Source: Pseudomonas congelans (GTDB lineage Bacteria; Pseudomonadota; Gammaproteobacteria; Pseudomonadales; Pseudomonadaceae). Taken from it: 64,000 nt of DNA. Within the stretch, counting starts at the first letter, position 1. Every line of letters starts with the position of its first letter. Both the position numbers and the translations under genes were made by a program. The notes beneath the pieces are model-generated. The model saw only the letters and a list, made by a program, of their open reading frames with translations. It did not search any database and was not told where the DNA came from. Positions 46,101 through 53,500 of the stretch are shown one piece after another. The DNA is taken from the NCBI RefSeq assembly GCF_900103225.1, contig NZ_FNJH01000001.1:990980-1054979 (forward strand), written 5' to 3'.

Positions 46101-47072
46101 GTCGCCGGTGAAGCGCTCAAACGCAGTCTGGTGGAAAACCTGTTCGAGAAGACCGGCGTGCAGCGCCTATGCAACCTCTACGGCCCGTCGGAAACCACCA
46201 CTTACTCCAGCTGGGTGGCGATGGATCGCGAACACGGCTTCGCTGCACACATCGGCAAACCGGTCGGCAACACCCGATTTTACCTGCTGGACAGCCAACA
46301 GCAACCCGTTCCACTGGGCATTGCGGGGGAGATCTACATTGGCGGCGCGGGCGTAGCCCGTGGCTACCTCAACCGTGACGACCTGACTGCCGAACGCTTC
46401 CTCGCGGATCCGTTCAGCCAACAGCCGCAGGCACGCATGTACCGCACCGGCGACCTTGGCCGCTATCTGCCAGACGGCAATATCGAATACCTGGGCCGTA
46501 ACGACGACCAAGTGAAGATTCGCGGCTTCCGGATCGAACTGGGCGAGATCGACGCGTGTCTGGCCAGGCATCCTGCCGTCCAGGATGCGGTAGTCACCGC
46601 CCGTGAAGACGTCCCCGGTGAAAAACGCCTGGTGGCGTATTACACGGTCCAGTCCGCGCAAACGGAGCCGGTCATCGACAGCCTGCGCGGCTGGCTGCTG
46701 GGGCAGTTGCCGGCCTACATGGTCCCGGTGGCGTACGTGCGTCTCGACGCATTGCCTCTCACGCCCAACGGCAAACTCGACCGCAAGGCGCTGCCTGAGC
46801 CGGGCGAGGGCGCGTTGACAAGCCGTAGTTATGAAGCCCCGCAAGGCGAGAGGGAAATACTGATCGCCGGTATCTGGCAAGACTTGCTGGGTGTCACGCA
46901 GGTTGGACGGCATGACCACTTTTTCGAGCTGGGCGGCCACTCTCTGCTCGCTGTCAGCCTGATGGAACGCATGCGTCAGGAAGGTTTGGAGGCCGAGGTC
47001 AAGTCGCTGTTCAAACACCCCACCCTCATGGAATACGCAGCAACAACGGAAAGAATGGAGATTGTTCTGTGA
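31038..47072 (+). CDS. sypA: Syringopeptin synthetase SypA (NRPS, modules 1-5)
   Basis: Five-module NRPS of about 5344 residues that starts syringopeptin. It opens directly with a starter C domain (HHIALDGWS near residue 135) that should attach the 3-hydroxy fatty acid. Adenylation codes read Thr, Pro, Val, Leu/Val and Ala. There is no thioesterase; the chain passes to SypB. Start: ATG 31038 (MAFALTAAQRNIW) has GAGAAGAA just upstream and begins where the starter domain begins. ATG 30948, in frame, would add 30 Cys-rich residues and lacks a spaced ribosome site, but cannot be excluded. It follows syrD by 137 nt with no syr-syp box between, suggesting readthrough from syrP-syrD. Its stop overlaps the sypB start by 4 nt. 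Confidence 0.95.
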   Translation: MAFALTAAQRNIWLDQMTQGDSPLYNIGGYMEINGPLDSDLFMQAMGLLIEKHDALRMVLLDQRDEEGVPLQSFATSMPMPVTPLDLQGQDDPHQAAEHWVQAQLEQAFKLEGGPLFRMHFLKLEAQRFYFVFYAHHIALDGWSIDGVSKSLSDIYNALCDQHTPDLAAPSYIDFIEDDCQYRGSRRFTLDQAYWLDKYRDIPEPLLVPRPRQAEDQNQLPSRSGHLRYGLARELDQQMEDLALRLNASSFHVFLAVLYVYFTRTYQRDELVIGLPILNRSNASYKKTLGLFTQLSSVRLKFSHDLPFAELVQGIGRAVKQDYRNQRFPVSDLNRLLELRRTERTQLFDLTFSYERQNHLLRFGQATARVVKGSNNHEQTPLAIHLRTNTCDSESWLHFIYNEAFFQHDEIAPLAERLQHVMAQGLANEQRPVHEFSLISKSDHLQMQAWNAAQPHSTENLTIHQQFEDRAAERPDAVALVFEEQTLSYGELNARANQVAHRLLAHGVRPDDRVAICVERGPTMIIGLLGILKSGAGYVPLDPAYPLERLAYTLGDSAPVALLSQQSVRQALPVSEVPVISLDDTDLQDESACNPQVPGLTAANLAYVIYTSGSTGLPKGVMVEHRNVARLFSATADWFGFNEQDVWALFHSFAFDFSVWEIWGALLHGGRLLIVPQLVSRSPEDFYNLVCSAGVTVLNQTPSAFRQLIATQGEHEQAHSLRQVIFGGEALETAMLKPWYARNVNADTQLVNMYGITETTVHVTYYPLQPEDAQRLGASPIGKRIPDLQLYLLDAYGHPLPPGAVGELYVGGAGVARGYLNRDELNATRFLDDPFASAPGARMYRSGDLGRWLPDGSLEYLGRNDEQVKIRGFRIELGEIEAQLSACEGVRDAVVVVREDEPGDKRLVAYVIGTAGQELDATYLREQLRLSLAEHMLPGAFVSLERFPLTANGKLDRKALPLPAAEAYARRQYEAPQGLAETRLAGLWTELLGVEQVGRHDQFFELGGHSMLAVKLIERMREVGLNADVRVLFGQPTLASLAAASGKATDVGAPANRISADCRHITPDMLPLARLTQAQIDRVVATVPGGVSNVQDIYGLVPLQEGILYHHLTSEEGDPYLLRGLLRVNSFEQLLDFTEALQQVIDRHDILRTAVAWEELDEPVQVVWREARLRVEAFLPHPDQGDVATQLQARFDPRRIRMDLHQAPMMRLHYAEDPVDQSWVAVLLFHHLIDDATSLALLGAEIEAFRQGRGEHLPASVPYRNHVAQARLSVSREEHEAFFRDMLADVNEPTLPFGLQDLQGDGGGVDEALLPVEPELAGRLRAHARRLGVSNASLHHLAWAQVVGRLSGRQDVVFGTVLMGRLLSGQGAERALGMFINTLPLRVAAGEQGIQAAVRTTHARLAALVSHEHAPLSLAQGCSDVAAPTPLFSALMNYRHVAVGARTPQETGQTRLWGGVEVLGGEERTNYPLSISVDDLGESFGLTVQAVAGIDARRICGYMHSVLEQLADALDSRPDAPLHSLDWLPPHERRQLLEDFNAFDSAYPQDLLLHQLFEAQAAAQPDSVAVTYEGQQLSYAELNQWANQIAHRLIAAGVGADDRVAICVERSLEMIAGLVGILKAGAGYVPLDPSYPAERLAFMLEDSAPKMLLTQRGLRERFAQASMPIVLLEADARAESGIDGEPATNPQLAGLSARHLAYLIYTSGSTGQPKGVAMPHAPLVNLLHWQITQTVEQRRPKQRTLQFAALGFDVAFQEIFSTLCAGGELSLIHSDIRLDFRRLFKHLCAQRIERLYMPCIALQALAEAMAAETEQPECLLQDVITAGEQLRITERMRQFFARLSDARLHNHYGPTESHVVTALTLDGDPQFWPTLPSIGQPVANTRIYLLDEHMRPVPVGIAGELYIGGASVARGYLNRDDLTAERFIADPFAASDVGNPHTRLYKTGDLGCWQADGRIVYLGRNDDQIKIRGFRIELGEIEARLGQYPGLRDTAVLAREDVPGEKRLVAYFSVQAGQVVPEADQIRVHLQALLPDYMVPAAYVHLEKMPVSPNGKLDRRALPQPSTDAFVSRDYQAPRGDTETTLAALWCEVLSVERVGRQDHFFELGGHSLLAVKLIERMRQVGLSADVRVLFGQPTLAALAAAVGGGIEIEVPANGIPEGCKHITPDMLTLTTLDQASIERIVAGVPGGAANVQDIYPLAPLQEGILYHHIAAEQGDPYLLQATCALRDPAHVRRFAEGLQAMIDRHDILRTALVWEGLEQPLQVALRRVELSMEQITLAPDGGDIVAQLQSRFDPRVCRLDLSRAPLIHLAFAEDSENQRWVAILLFHHIALDHTALDVMSAEMLAHLQGTAAQLPAAMPYRNYVGQARLGVSGEQHEAFFREMLGDVDEPTLPFGLFEVQGDGQGIKEVRHALAPDLCQRLRTQARQLGVSAASLHHLAWARVLGSASGREDVVFGTVLLGRMQSGMGADRALGMFINTLPLRVDVGACTVRQAVRRTHARLTALLGHEHAPLVLAQRCSAVSAASPLFSALLNYRHSPAREASGGDRWAGAQVLGVRERTNYPLSLSVDDQGDGFLLSVQVAAGFDGQRICAYMQTVLSHLVEALESAPDSAVCNLPVVPETEQRQLLVAFNDTARDYPRQQTVHSLFEARVRACPEACAAIHDGVAVSYAELNARANRLARHLLGLGVQPGDSVAILLERSHDLLASQLAVLKCAAVYVPLDINAPVERQAFMIEDSQAHVLLTHSHVSLTTTAQRVDLDVLDLDGLKDTDLALPQSSESVAYIMYTSGSTGIPKGVLVPHRAISRLVINNGYADFNAQDRVAFASNPAFDASTLDVWAPLLNGGCVVVIGQSDLLSPMNFQQLLLEQAVTVLWMTAGLFHQYASGLGEAFSRLRYLIVGGDVLDPAVIGRVLANSPPQHLLNGYGPTEATTFSATYEITSAGNGSVPIGKPVGNSRLYVLDSQGQPVPLGLPGELYIGGQGVARGYLNRDELTLEKFVADPFDSDPEARLYRTGDLVRWRADGNLDYLGRNDDQVKIRGFRVELGEIEARLAEHTEVREAVVLCRQDVPGDKRLVAYFTAQQPETVLDIEYLRSHLQGTLPDYMVPAAYVQLDALPLTANGKLDRKALPVPDAQSLISRGYEAPQGEVEAALAGIWAEVLQVERVGRNDNFFDLGGHSLLAMRMVSQVRQQLGVELPLGELFALGELAAVAAALNGVARSELTAILPVKRDQPMPLSFAQQRLWFLAQMDGGNEAYNIPMALSLGGALDVTALTRALARIVERHETLRSRFVTREGAAHVLFMPSCADVGLSVEDIRHAPHRLEECIRTEAVAPFDLAEGPLIRAHLLQVADDRHVLLMTVHHIVADGWSMGVLSQELLALYPAFCQGQPDPLPPLALQYADYAVWQRRWLSGERLQHQAAYWHQALEGAPTLLTLPTDRPRPAQQDFAGASLAVQLNPRLAADLRQLAQRQGVTLYMALMAAWATTLTRLSGQAEVVVGSPVAGRGRTELEDLIGLFVNTLAVRIDTSGNPSGEALLARVKARVLETQEHQDLPFEQVVEVVRPTRSLAHPPLFQNTLNWMPGQHANDSLGDLRVEPVEQINQVSKFDLSLNLSEQGETLVGTLDYATALFDETTAQRYLGYFLQILETLATDEQTHLDRITLVGEEERRYLLETLNTTVLAQVNDEQTVHAMIEARAVSAPESVAAQVGEHCLHYGEMNHRANALAHHLISLGVGVDDRVAVMACRGLDTLVAMLAVLKAGAGYVPVDPSHPDERIAYLLTDSAPKVLLTQQALMSRVPETAVPVIAFDRPEWPQRLDNPQVAGLNPTHLAYVIYTSGSTGQPKGVMVEHRTLGNLIDWHCQTFDLQAGSHTASVAGFGFDAMAWEVWPALCAGATLHLPPADVSNEQIDALLDWWIAQPLQVAFLPTPVAEYAFSRGLTHPTLRTLLIGGDRLRQFQRDPGFAVINNYGPTEATVVATSGRLLPDGSLDIGTPIANTRVYLLDEHQQLVPLGVAGELYVAGEGVARGYLNRTEMTAERFLRDPFHADARMYRTGDLARWNADGTLDYLGRNDDQVKIRGARIELGEIEAQLSRLPGIEEALVLAREDEPGQPRLAAYFIERDVSLSTPVSELRTALLAVLPGYMVPSAFVRLDAWPLTANGKVDRKALPMPDREALPDRDYEAPQGPVETAVAEIWSSLLHVEQVGRHDHFFELGGHSLLAVNLIAQMRRQGLDADIRTLFTQPTLAALAASVGGVNEITVPENAIPEDCTRITPELLPLADLDQAAIDLIVANVPGGVANVQDIYPLAPLQEGILYHHLAAEQGDPYVLQTVFETTDRTRLNAFVDALQSVIDRHDILRTAVLWQGLETPVQVVCRQARLLPEQVELDPFEGPIMAQLQQRFDPRHSRLDMGQAPLMRLIFAEDRHNQRCAAILLFHHMVLDHTAMEIVLHDMQAHLLGQTDQLEVAIPYRNYVAQARLGVSREAHEAFFRELLADINEPTLPFGLLDVQGDGRDVEESSLTLDRQLNRRLRAQARQLGVGAASLMHLAWAQVLSQVSGRHTVVFGTVLMGRMQSGEGAERALGMFINTLPLRVDLAGQGARAGVRATHARLTALLGHEHAPLVLAQRCSGVAAPLPLFSALLNYRHSSVAEPSNESIEAWRGIDVQNGEERTNYPLTLNVDDQGDGFRLSVLVTGKVGAGRVCGYMQSALDNLLTALEQSPDAALESLPILPVAEREQLLVQFNATEMDYPQQQTIHGLFETQVERTPQALAVVHGEQRLTYRELNEQANRLAHALRKQGVQPDSRVGICVERGAEMVVGLLAILKAGGGYVPLDPAYPAERIAYMLQDSAPAAVLAQSATEALLANVSVPVINLDLGNWQDESIQNPQVPGLTCAHLAYLIYTSGSTGLPKGVMIEHRNTVNFLSWAHTAFDGSALEKTLFSTSLNFDLAVYECFAPLTSGGSIEVVRNVLELQYGGHDIGLINTVPSALKALLEINALPESVHTVNVAGEALKRSLVENLFEKTGVQRLCNLYGPSETTTYSSWVAMDREHGFAAHIGKPVGNTRFYLLDSQQQPVPLGIAGEIYIGGAGVARGYLNRDDLTAERFLADPFSQQPQARMYRTGDLGRYLPDGNIEYLGRNDDQVKIRGFRIELGEIDACLARHPAVQDAVVTAREDVPGEKRLVAYYTVQSAQTEPVIDSLRGWLLGQLPAYMVPVAYVRLDALPLTPNGKLDRKALPEPGEGALTSRSYEAPQGEREILIAGIWQDLLGVTQVGRHDHFFELGGHSLLAVSLMERMRQEGLEAEVKSLFKHPTLMEYAATTERMEIVL
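34191..37500 (+). other. SypA module 2: dual-type C, A(Pro), T
   Basis: The C domain has HHLTSEEGD near residue 1108. The A landmarks GFDVAFQEIF, VITAGEQL and NHYGPTESHVV give D-V-Q-Y-I-A-H-V-V, a proline code. The carrier is near residue 2109. Confidence 0.85.
37501..40735 (+). other. SypA module 3: dual-type C, A(Val), T
   Basis: The C domain has HHIAAEQGD near residue 2211. The A landmarks FDASTLDVW, LIVGGDVL and NGYGPTEATTF give D-A-L-W-I-G-G-T-F, a valine code. The carrier is near residue 3183. The C-terminal part of this A domain resembles that of SypB module 2. Confidence 0.84.
40736..43850 (+). other. SypA module 4: LCL C, A(Leu/Val), T
   Basis: The only canonical C domain in SypA and SypB (LSFAQQRLWFLAQ, HHIVADGWS near residue 3369), so residue 3 should be delivered in L form. 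The A landmarks GFDAMAWEVW, LLIGGDRL and NNYGPTEATVV give D-A-W-F-L-G-N-V-V, a leucine-type code; position 4 is Val in syringopeptin 22. Confidence 0.78.
42120..43304 (+). repeat. A-core repeat copy 1 (SypA module 4)
   Basis: About 1.18 kb nearly identical at DNA level to 52001-53185, a constant offset of 9881 nt. It covers the adenylation core from the CAGACCGTGCACGCCATGAT region to GATGATCAGGTGAA. Confidence 0.85.
43851..47072 (+). other. SypA module 5: dual-type C, A(Ala), T
   Basis: The C domain has HHLAAEQGD near residue 4327. The A landmarks NFDLAVYECF, VNVAGEAL and NLYGPSETTTY give D-L-Y-N-N-A-L-T-Y, alanine. The carrier is near residue 5300, and the protein ends about 45 residues after it with no release domain. 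Confidence 0.83.
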
Positions 47073-50000
47073 GCATGATCGAGCTGTTGGCATTACTGGA
47101 AGAGAAAGATGTGCAGCTTGCCGTCAAGGGCGACCAACTGGTCGTCAGCGGCAAGCGCCAGTCCCTCACGGAGCCAGCCGTGCTGGCGCTGTTGCGCGAG
47201 AACAAGGCCGCGTTGATCGAGTTGATCAATGCCGGCGAGTATTACAGCGGCAAGGCCGATGAAGTGGACGTTCCTGCCCAGGCGATTGCGCCGGGCTGCG
47301 AGCGCATCACGCCGGACATGTTGCCGTTGATCGAGCTCGACCAGGCAGCCATCGAGACCATCGTTGCCCGCGTCCCTGGCGGCGTGCGCAATGTGCAGGA
47401 CATCTACCCGCTGGCGCCGTTGCAGGAAGGCATTCTTTATCACCACATCGCCGCCGAACAAGGCGATCCTTACGTACTGCAGGCACAGTTTACGATTGCC
47501 AGCCGGGAACGCTTCGACGCGTTCACCACGGCCTTGCAGCAGATCATCGACCGCCACGACATCCTGCGTACCAGCGTGGTATGGGAAGGCCTGGACGAGC
47601 CGGCTCAGGTCGTGTGGCGCAAGGCTGACCTGGTGCTCAGCGAAATCACCCTTGAGCCTGCCGCCGGCACCGCCAGCGAGCAGTTGCAACAACGCTTCGA
47701 CCCACGGCATTACCGCCTCGATATCAGCCAGGCACCCTTGCTGCGGCTGGCCTTCACCCACGACGTCGCCAACCAGTGCTGGGTGGCGATGCTGCTGTTT
47801 CACCACATCGCCATCGACCATGCGGCGCTGGACCAGATCCATCATGAACTCCATGCGCACCTGGGCGGTCAGGCCCACACCCTGGGCGAGCCGGTGCCCT
47901 ATCGCAACTACGTGGCCCAGGCCCGGCTCGGCGTCACGAACAAGCAGCACGAAGGTTTTTTCCGCGAGATGCTCGGCGACGTCGATGAACCCACATTGCC
48001 GTTAGGCCTGCACGATGTGCGCGGCGACGGCCATGGTATCGAAGAAGCGCATCAGACCCTGCCTGTAGCGCTGAGTCGGCGCTTGCGAAATCAGGCCCGA
48101 CTGCAAGGGGTCAGCGCGGCGAGCCTGCATCACCTTGCCTGGGCACAGGTGCTCGGGCGCCTGTGCGGGCGCAACGATGTCGTGTTCGGCACGGTGCTGA
48201 TCGGCCGTATGCGCGGCGGCGAGGGGGTTCGCCGGGCCTTGGGGATGTTTATCAATACGTTGCCACTGCGGGTTTCGGTAGGTGAGCAGGATGTGCGCAG
48301 CGGGGTCAAGGCCACCCATGCACGCTTGACAGCATTGCTCGGCCACGAACACGCCTCGCTGGCGTTGGCCCAGCGTTGCAGCGGTGTATCGGCACCGACG
48401 CCACTGTTCAGCGCACTGCTCAACTACCGGCACAGTTCCGCTGAAGCGGCGACCGATCAGGAAGTGACCGATCAGGCCGCTCAACTCTGGGAAGGGATCG
48501 AGGTGAGGGGCGGCGAAGAACGCACCAATTACCCGTTGATTTTATCCCTCGACGATTTTGGCGAAGGATTCGGCCTGACTGTTCAGGCTGTCGCCGGTAT
48601 CGGTGCCCGGCGGGTTTGCGGCTATGTGCAGACGGCGCTGGAAAGCCTGGTCCAGGCACTGGAGCAGACGCCGCAGGCACCGTTGAACAGCCTGCCGATC
48701 CTGTCGACCGACGAGCGTGAGCAGTTGCTGGTGGATTTCAACGACACCGCGCTGGATTACCCGCAACAGCAGACCATTCATGGCCTGTTTGAAGCGCAAG
48801 TCGAGCGCACGCCTCAGGCGCTGGCCGTGGTTCATGACGGGCAGCGCCTGACGTATGGCGAGCTTAACGAGCAGGCCAACCGTCTGGCCCATGCCCTGCG
48901 CAAGCGGGGCGTGCAGCCGGATTCGCGGGTCGGGATATGTGTTGAACGCGGCGTGGAGATGGTCGTCGGCTTGCTGGCGATTCTCAAGGCGGGCGGCGGT
49001 TATGTACCGCTGGACCCAGCTTATCCGGCAGAACGGATCGCTTATATGCTGCAGGACAGCGCTCCGGCAGCGGTGCTGGCGCAATCGGCGACCGAGGCGT
49101 TACTGGCCGACGTTTCGGTGCCAGTGATCAACCTTGATTTGAACAACTGGCAGGACGAATCCGCCCGAAATCCGCAGGTGCAGGGGCTGACTTCCGCGCA
49201 TCTGGCGTACCTGATCTACACCTCGGGTTCGACCGGTCTGCCGAAAGGCGTGATGATCGAGCACCGCAACACCGTGAACTTCCTGATCTGGGCGCATAAG
49301 GCTTTCGAGGCCGGCACAGACAACTCGGCACTGGAAAAAACGCTGTTCTCCACCTCACTGAACTTCGACCTCGCAGTCTACGAATGCTTTGCGCCGCTCA
49401 CCTCGGGTGGCAGTATCGAAGTCGTCAAAAACGTGCTGGAGCTGCAACACGGCGATCATGATATCGGCCTGATCAACACCGTACCGTCGGCGCTGAAAGC
49501 ACTGTTGGATGTTGATGGGCTGCCGGCATCGGTGCACACCGTGAACGTGGCCGGTGAAGCGCTGAAGCGCAGTCTGGTCGAGTCGCTGTTCGAGAAGACC
49601 GGCGTGCAGCGCCTGTGCAACCTCTACGGCCCTTCGGAAACCACCACCTATTCAAGCTGGGTGGCCATGGATCGCGAAGACGGCTTCGCTGCGCACATCG
49701 GCAAACCGGTCGGCAACACGCAGTTTTACCTGCTGGACGAGCAACAGCAGCCTGTGCCACTGGGTGTTTCAGGTGAGATCTACATCGGCGGTGCCGGTGT
49801 GGCCCGTGGTTACCTGAACCGCGACGACCTGACCGCCGAGCGCTTCCTCAACGACCCGTTCAGCCAAAACCCAGCGGCACGCATGTACCGCACCGGCGAC
49901 CTTGGCCGCTATCTGCCGGACGGCAATATCGAATACCTCGGTCGTAACGACGATCAGGTGAAGATCCGTGGCTTCCGTATCGAACTCGGCGAGATCGATG

Positions 50001-50520
50001 CACGTCTGGCCAAACACCCGGCAGTCCATGAAGCGGTAGTCACCGCGCGCGAAGATGTGCCGGGCGACAAGCGTCTGGTGGCTTATTACAGCGTCCAGCC
50101 CGCGCAAGCGGAACCGGGCATCGACAGCTTGCGCGGCTGGCTGCAGGAACAACTCCCGGCCTACATGATCCCTGTGGCCTACGTGCGTCTCGACGCAATG
50201 CCGCTGACTCCGAACGGCAAGCTCGACCGCAAGGCGCTGCCAGCGCCGGAAAGTGACTCACTGATCAGCCGTGGCTACGAAGCCCCGACAGGTGAAACCG
50301 AAACGAAGATCGCGGCTCTCTGGCAAGACTTGCTGGGCATTGAGCAGGTCGGCAGACATGACAACTTCTTCGAGCTGGGCGGACACTCACTGTTGGCCGT
50401 CAGCCTGATAGGACATATGCGTCAGCTGGGCCTGAGCGTCGATGTGCGTGCGCTGTTCGGCCAGCCGACGCTGGCCGCACTGGCGGCTACCGTCGGTGGT
50501 GGCACGGGAGTGGTGGTGCC
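47069..50520 (+). other. SypB module 1: docking domain, dual-type C, A(Ala), T
   Basis: Docking domain at residues 1-60, then a C domain with HHIAAEQGD near residue 124. The A pocket is D-L-Y-N-N-A-L-T-Y (NFDLAVYECF, VNVAGEAL, LYGPSETTTY), alanine. The carrier is near residue 1104. Adds residue 6. Confidence 0.83.
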
Positions 50521-53500
50521 GGCCAATCTGATCAGCGAGGATTGCAAGCGCATTACGCCCGAGCTGCTGCCGTTGATTGATCTGACCCAGTCGCAGATCG
50601 ATCAAGTCGTGGCAACCGTGCCGGGTGGCGTAGCGAATGTGCAGGACATCTATCCGCTGGCGCCGTTGCAGGAAGGTATCCTTTATCACCACCTGGCCGC
50701 CGAAATCGGCGATCCCTATGTGTTGCAGACTCAGTTCGCCTTTGATAACCGCGAACGCATGGACGCCTTTGTTCAAGCGCTGCAAACGGTTATCGACCGT
50801 CACGATATTCTGCGCACCAGTGTGGTGTGGCAAGGCCTTGAGAACCCGCTGCAGGTGGTCTGGCGTAAGGCGCAATTGCACCTTGAAGCGCTCGAACTGG
50901 ATCCTGTGAACGGTGATATCGACGTACAACTGCACAGCCGCTTCGACCCGCGTCACTACCGTCTGGACATCGGTCAGGCACCGTTGATGCGTGTGGCCTA
51001 TGCCGAAGATCCGCGCAACCAGCGGATTTGCGCGATGTTGCTGTTTCACCACATGGCCCTGGACCACACGGCGCTGGAAGTGGTGAAGCACGAAATACAG
51101 AACGGCTTGCTCGGCGAGGCCGAAGCCCTGGCAGCGTCGGTGCCCGTGCCGTACCGCAACTATGTGGTTCAGGCACGCCAGGGTGTCAGCCAGGCTGATC
51201 ACGAAACGTTCTTCCGCGACATGCTGGGCGATATCGACGAGCCGACCCTGCCGTACGGCCTGCTGGATGTGCAGGGCGATGGCCGCCACGTCAAGGAAGC
51301 CAGCCTGACGCTGGACCCTCAACTGAATCTGCGCCTGCGGGCTCAGGCCCGGCAGCAAGGCGTGAGCGCCGCCAGCCTGGTGCATCTGGCCTGGGGCCAG
51401 GTGCTCGGCACTGTGTCGGGCAAGCGTGACGTGGTGTTCGGTACGGTGTTGATGGGCCGGATGCAGGCCGGTGAGGGCGCCGAACGCGCCTTGGGCATGT
51501 TCATCAACACCTTGCCGCTGCGGGTTTCGGCAGGTAAGCAGGGCGTGCGTGACGAGGTCAAGGCGACCCATAAGCGCGTGACTGCGTTACTCGGTCACGA
51601 ACATGCATCCCTTGCCCTGGCCCAGCGTTGCAGCGGCGTTGCCGCACCGACGCCGCTTTTCAGCGCCTTGCTCAACTACCGCCACAGTGCAGCTGCCAGC
51701 GTTTCCGAACAGGCGGTCCAGGCCTGGCAAGGTATTCATGTTCTGAGCAGTGAAGAACGTGCTAATTATCCACTGAGCTTGAGCGTCGATGACTTTGGCG
51801 ACGGTTTCAGCCTGAATGCACAGGCGGTGGCGGGTATCGATGCGCGGCGCATCTGCGACTACATGCAGACCGCCTTGAGTCATCTGGTCGAGGCCCTTGA
51901 ATCCGCCCCGGATTCAGCCGTGTGCGACCTGCCGGTAGTGCCGGAAGCCGAGCGGCAGCAACTGCTGCTGGCATTCAACGACACCGCGCAGGACTACCCG
52001 CAGCAGCAGACCGTGCACGCCATGATTGAAGCCCGGGCAGTCAGCGCACCCGAAAGTGTCGCAGCTCAGGTGGGCGAGCATCGCCTGCACTACGGCGAAA
52101 TGAACCATCGCGCCAACGCACTGGCCCATCACCTGATCAGTCTCGGCGTAGGTGTCGATGATCGCGTGGCGGTCATGGCCCGTCGCGGGCTGGACACGCT
52201 GGTGGCCATGCTCGCCGTCCTCAAGGCAGGCGCCGGCTACGTCCCGGTCGATCCGTCGCACCCTGACGAGCGCATTGCCTATCTGCTGGCCGACAGCGCA
52301 CCCAAAGTGCTGCTGACCCAGCAGACCCTGATGAGCCGCGTGCCGGAAACGGCTGTACCGGTTATCGCCCTCGACCGACCTGAATGGCCGCAACGCCTGG
52401 ACAACCCGCAGATGGCCGGGCTCAACGCCACGCATCTGGCGTACGTGATCTACACCTCCGGCTCCACGGGTCAGCCAAAGGGCGTGATGGTCGAGCACCG
52501 CACCCTCGGTAACCTGATCGACTGGCATTGCCAGGCCTTCGATCTGCAGGCTGGCAGCCATACCGCCAGCGTCGCAGGCTTCGGCTTCGACGCCATGGCC
52601 TGGGAAGTCTGGCCGGCGCTGTGTGCCGGGGCGACCCTGCACCTGCCGCCTGCGGACGTGAGCAATGAACAGATCGATGCGCTGCTCGACTGGTGGATCG
52701 CCCAGCCGCTGCAGGTGGCTTTCCTGCCGACGCCAGTCGCCGAATACGCCTTCAGCCGCGGCCTGACTCACCCCACCTTGCGCACGCTGTTGATCGGTGG
52801 CGACCGTCTGCGCCAGTTCCAGCGCGATCCGGGCTTCGCCGTCATCAACAACTATGGCCCGACCGAGGCCACGGTGGTCGCCACGTCGGGGCGTTTGCTG
52901 CCCGACGGCAGCCTCGACATCGGCACACCGATTGCCAATACCCGCGTGTACCTGCTCGACGAGCATCAGCAACTGGTGCCGCTGGGGGTGGCAGGCGAGC
53001 TGTACGTCGCCGGGGCGGGCGTGGCGCGGGGCTATCTGAACCGGCCGGAGATGACCGCCGAGCGCTTTCTGCGTGATCCGTTCCACGCCGATGCCCGGAT
53101 GTACCGTACCGGTGACCTGGCACGCTGGAACGCCGACGGCACTCTCGACTACCTGGGGCGTAACGATGATCAGGTGAAAATCCGCGGCTTACGCGTTGAG
53201 CTGGGTGAAATCGAAGCGCGCCTGGCCGAACACGCCGAGGTTCGTGAAGCCGTGGTGCTGTGCCGCCAGGATGTGCCTGACGAGAAGCGTCTGGTGGCCT
53301 ATGTTACGACGCAACAGCCTGAAACCATGCTCGACATCGAACACCTGCGCAACCATCTGCAAGGCACATTGCCGGACTACATGGTGCCGGTAGCTTATGT
53401 ACAGCTCGATGCGCTGCCGCTGACCGCCAACGGCAAGCTCGACCGCAAGGCCCTGCCAATGCCCGATGCGCAATCGCTGATCAGTCGTGGCTATGCAGCA

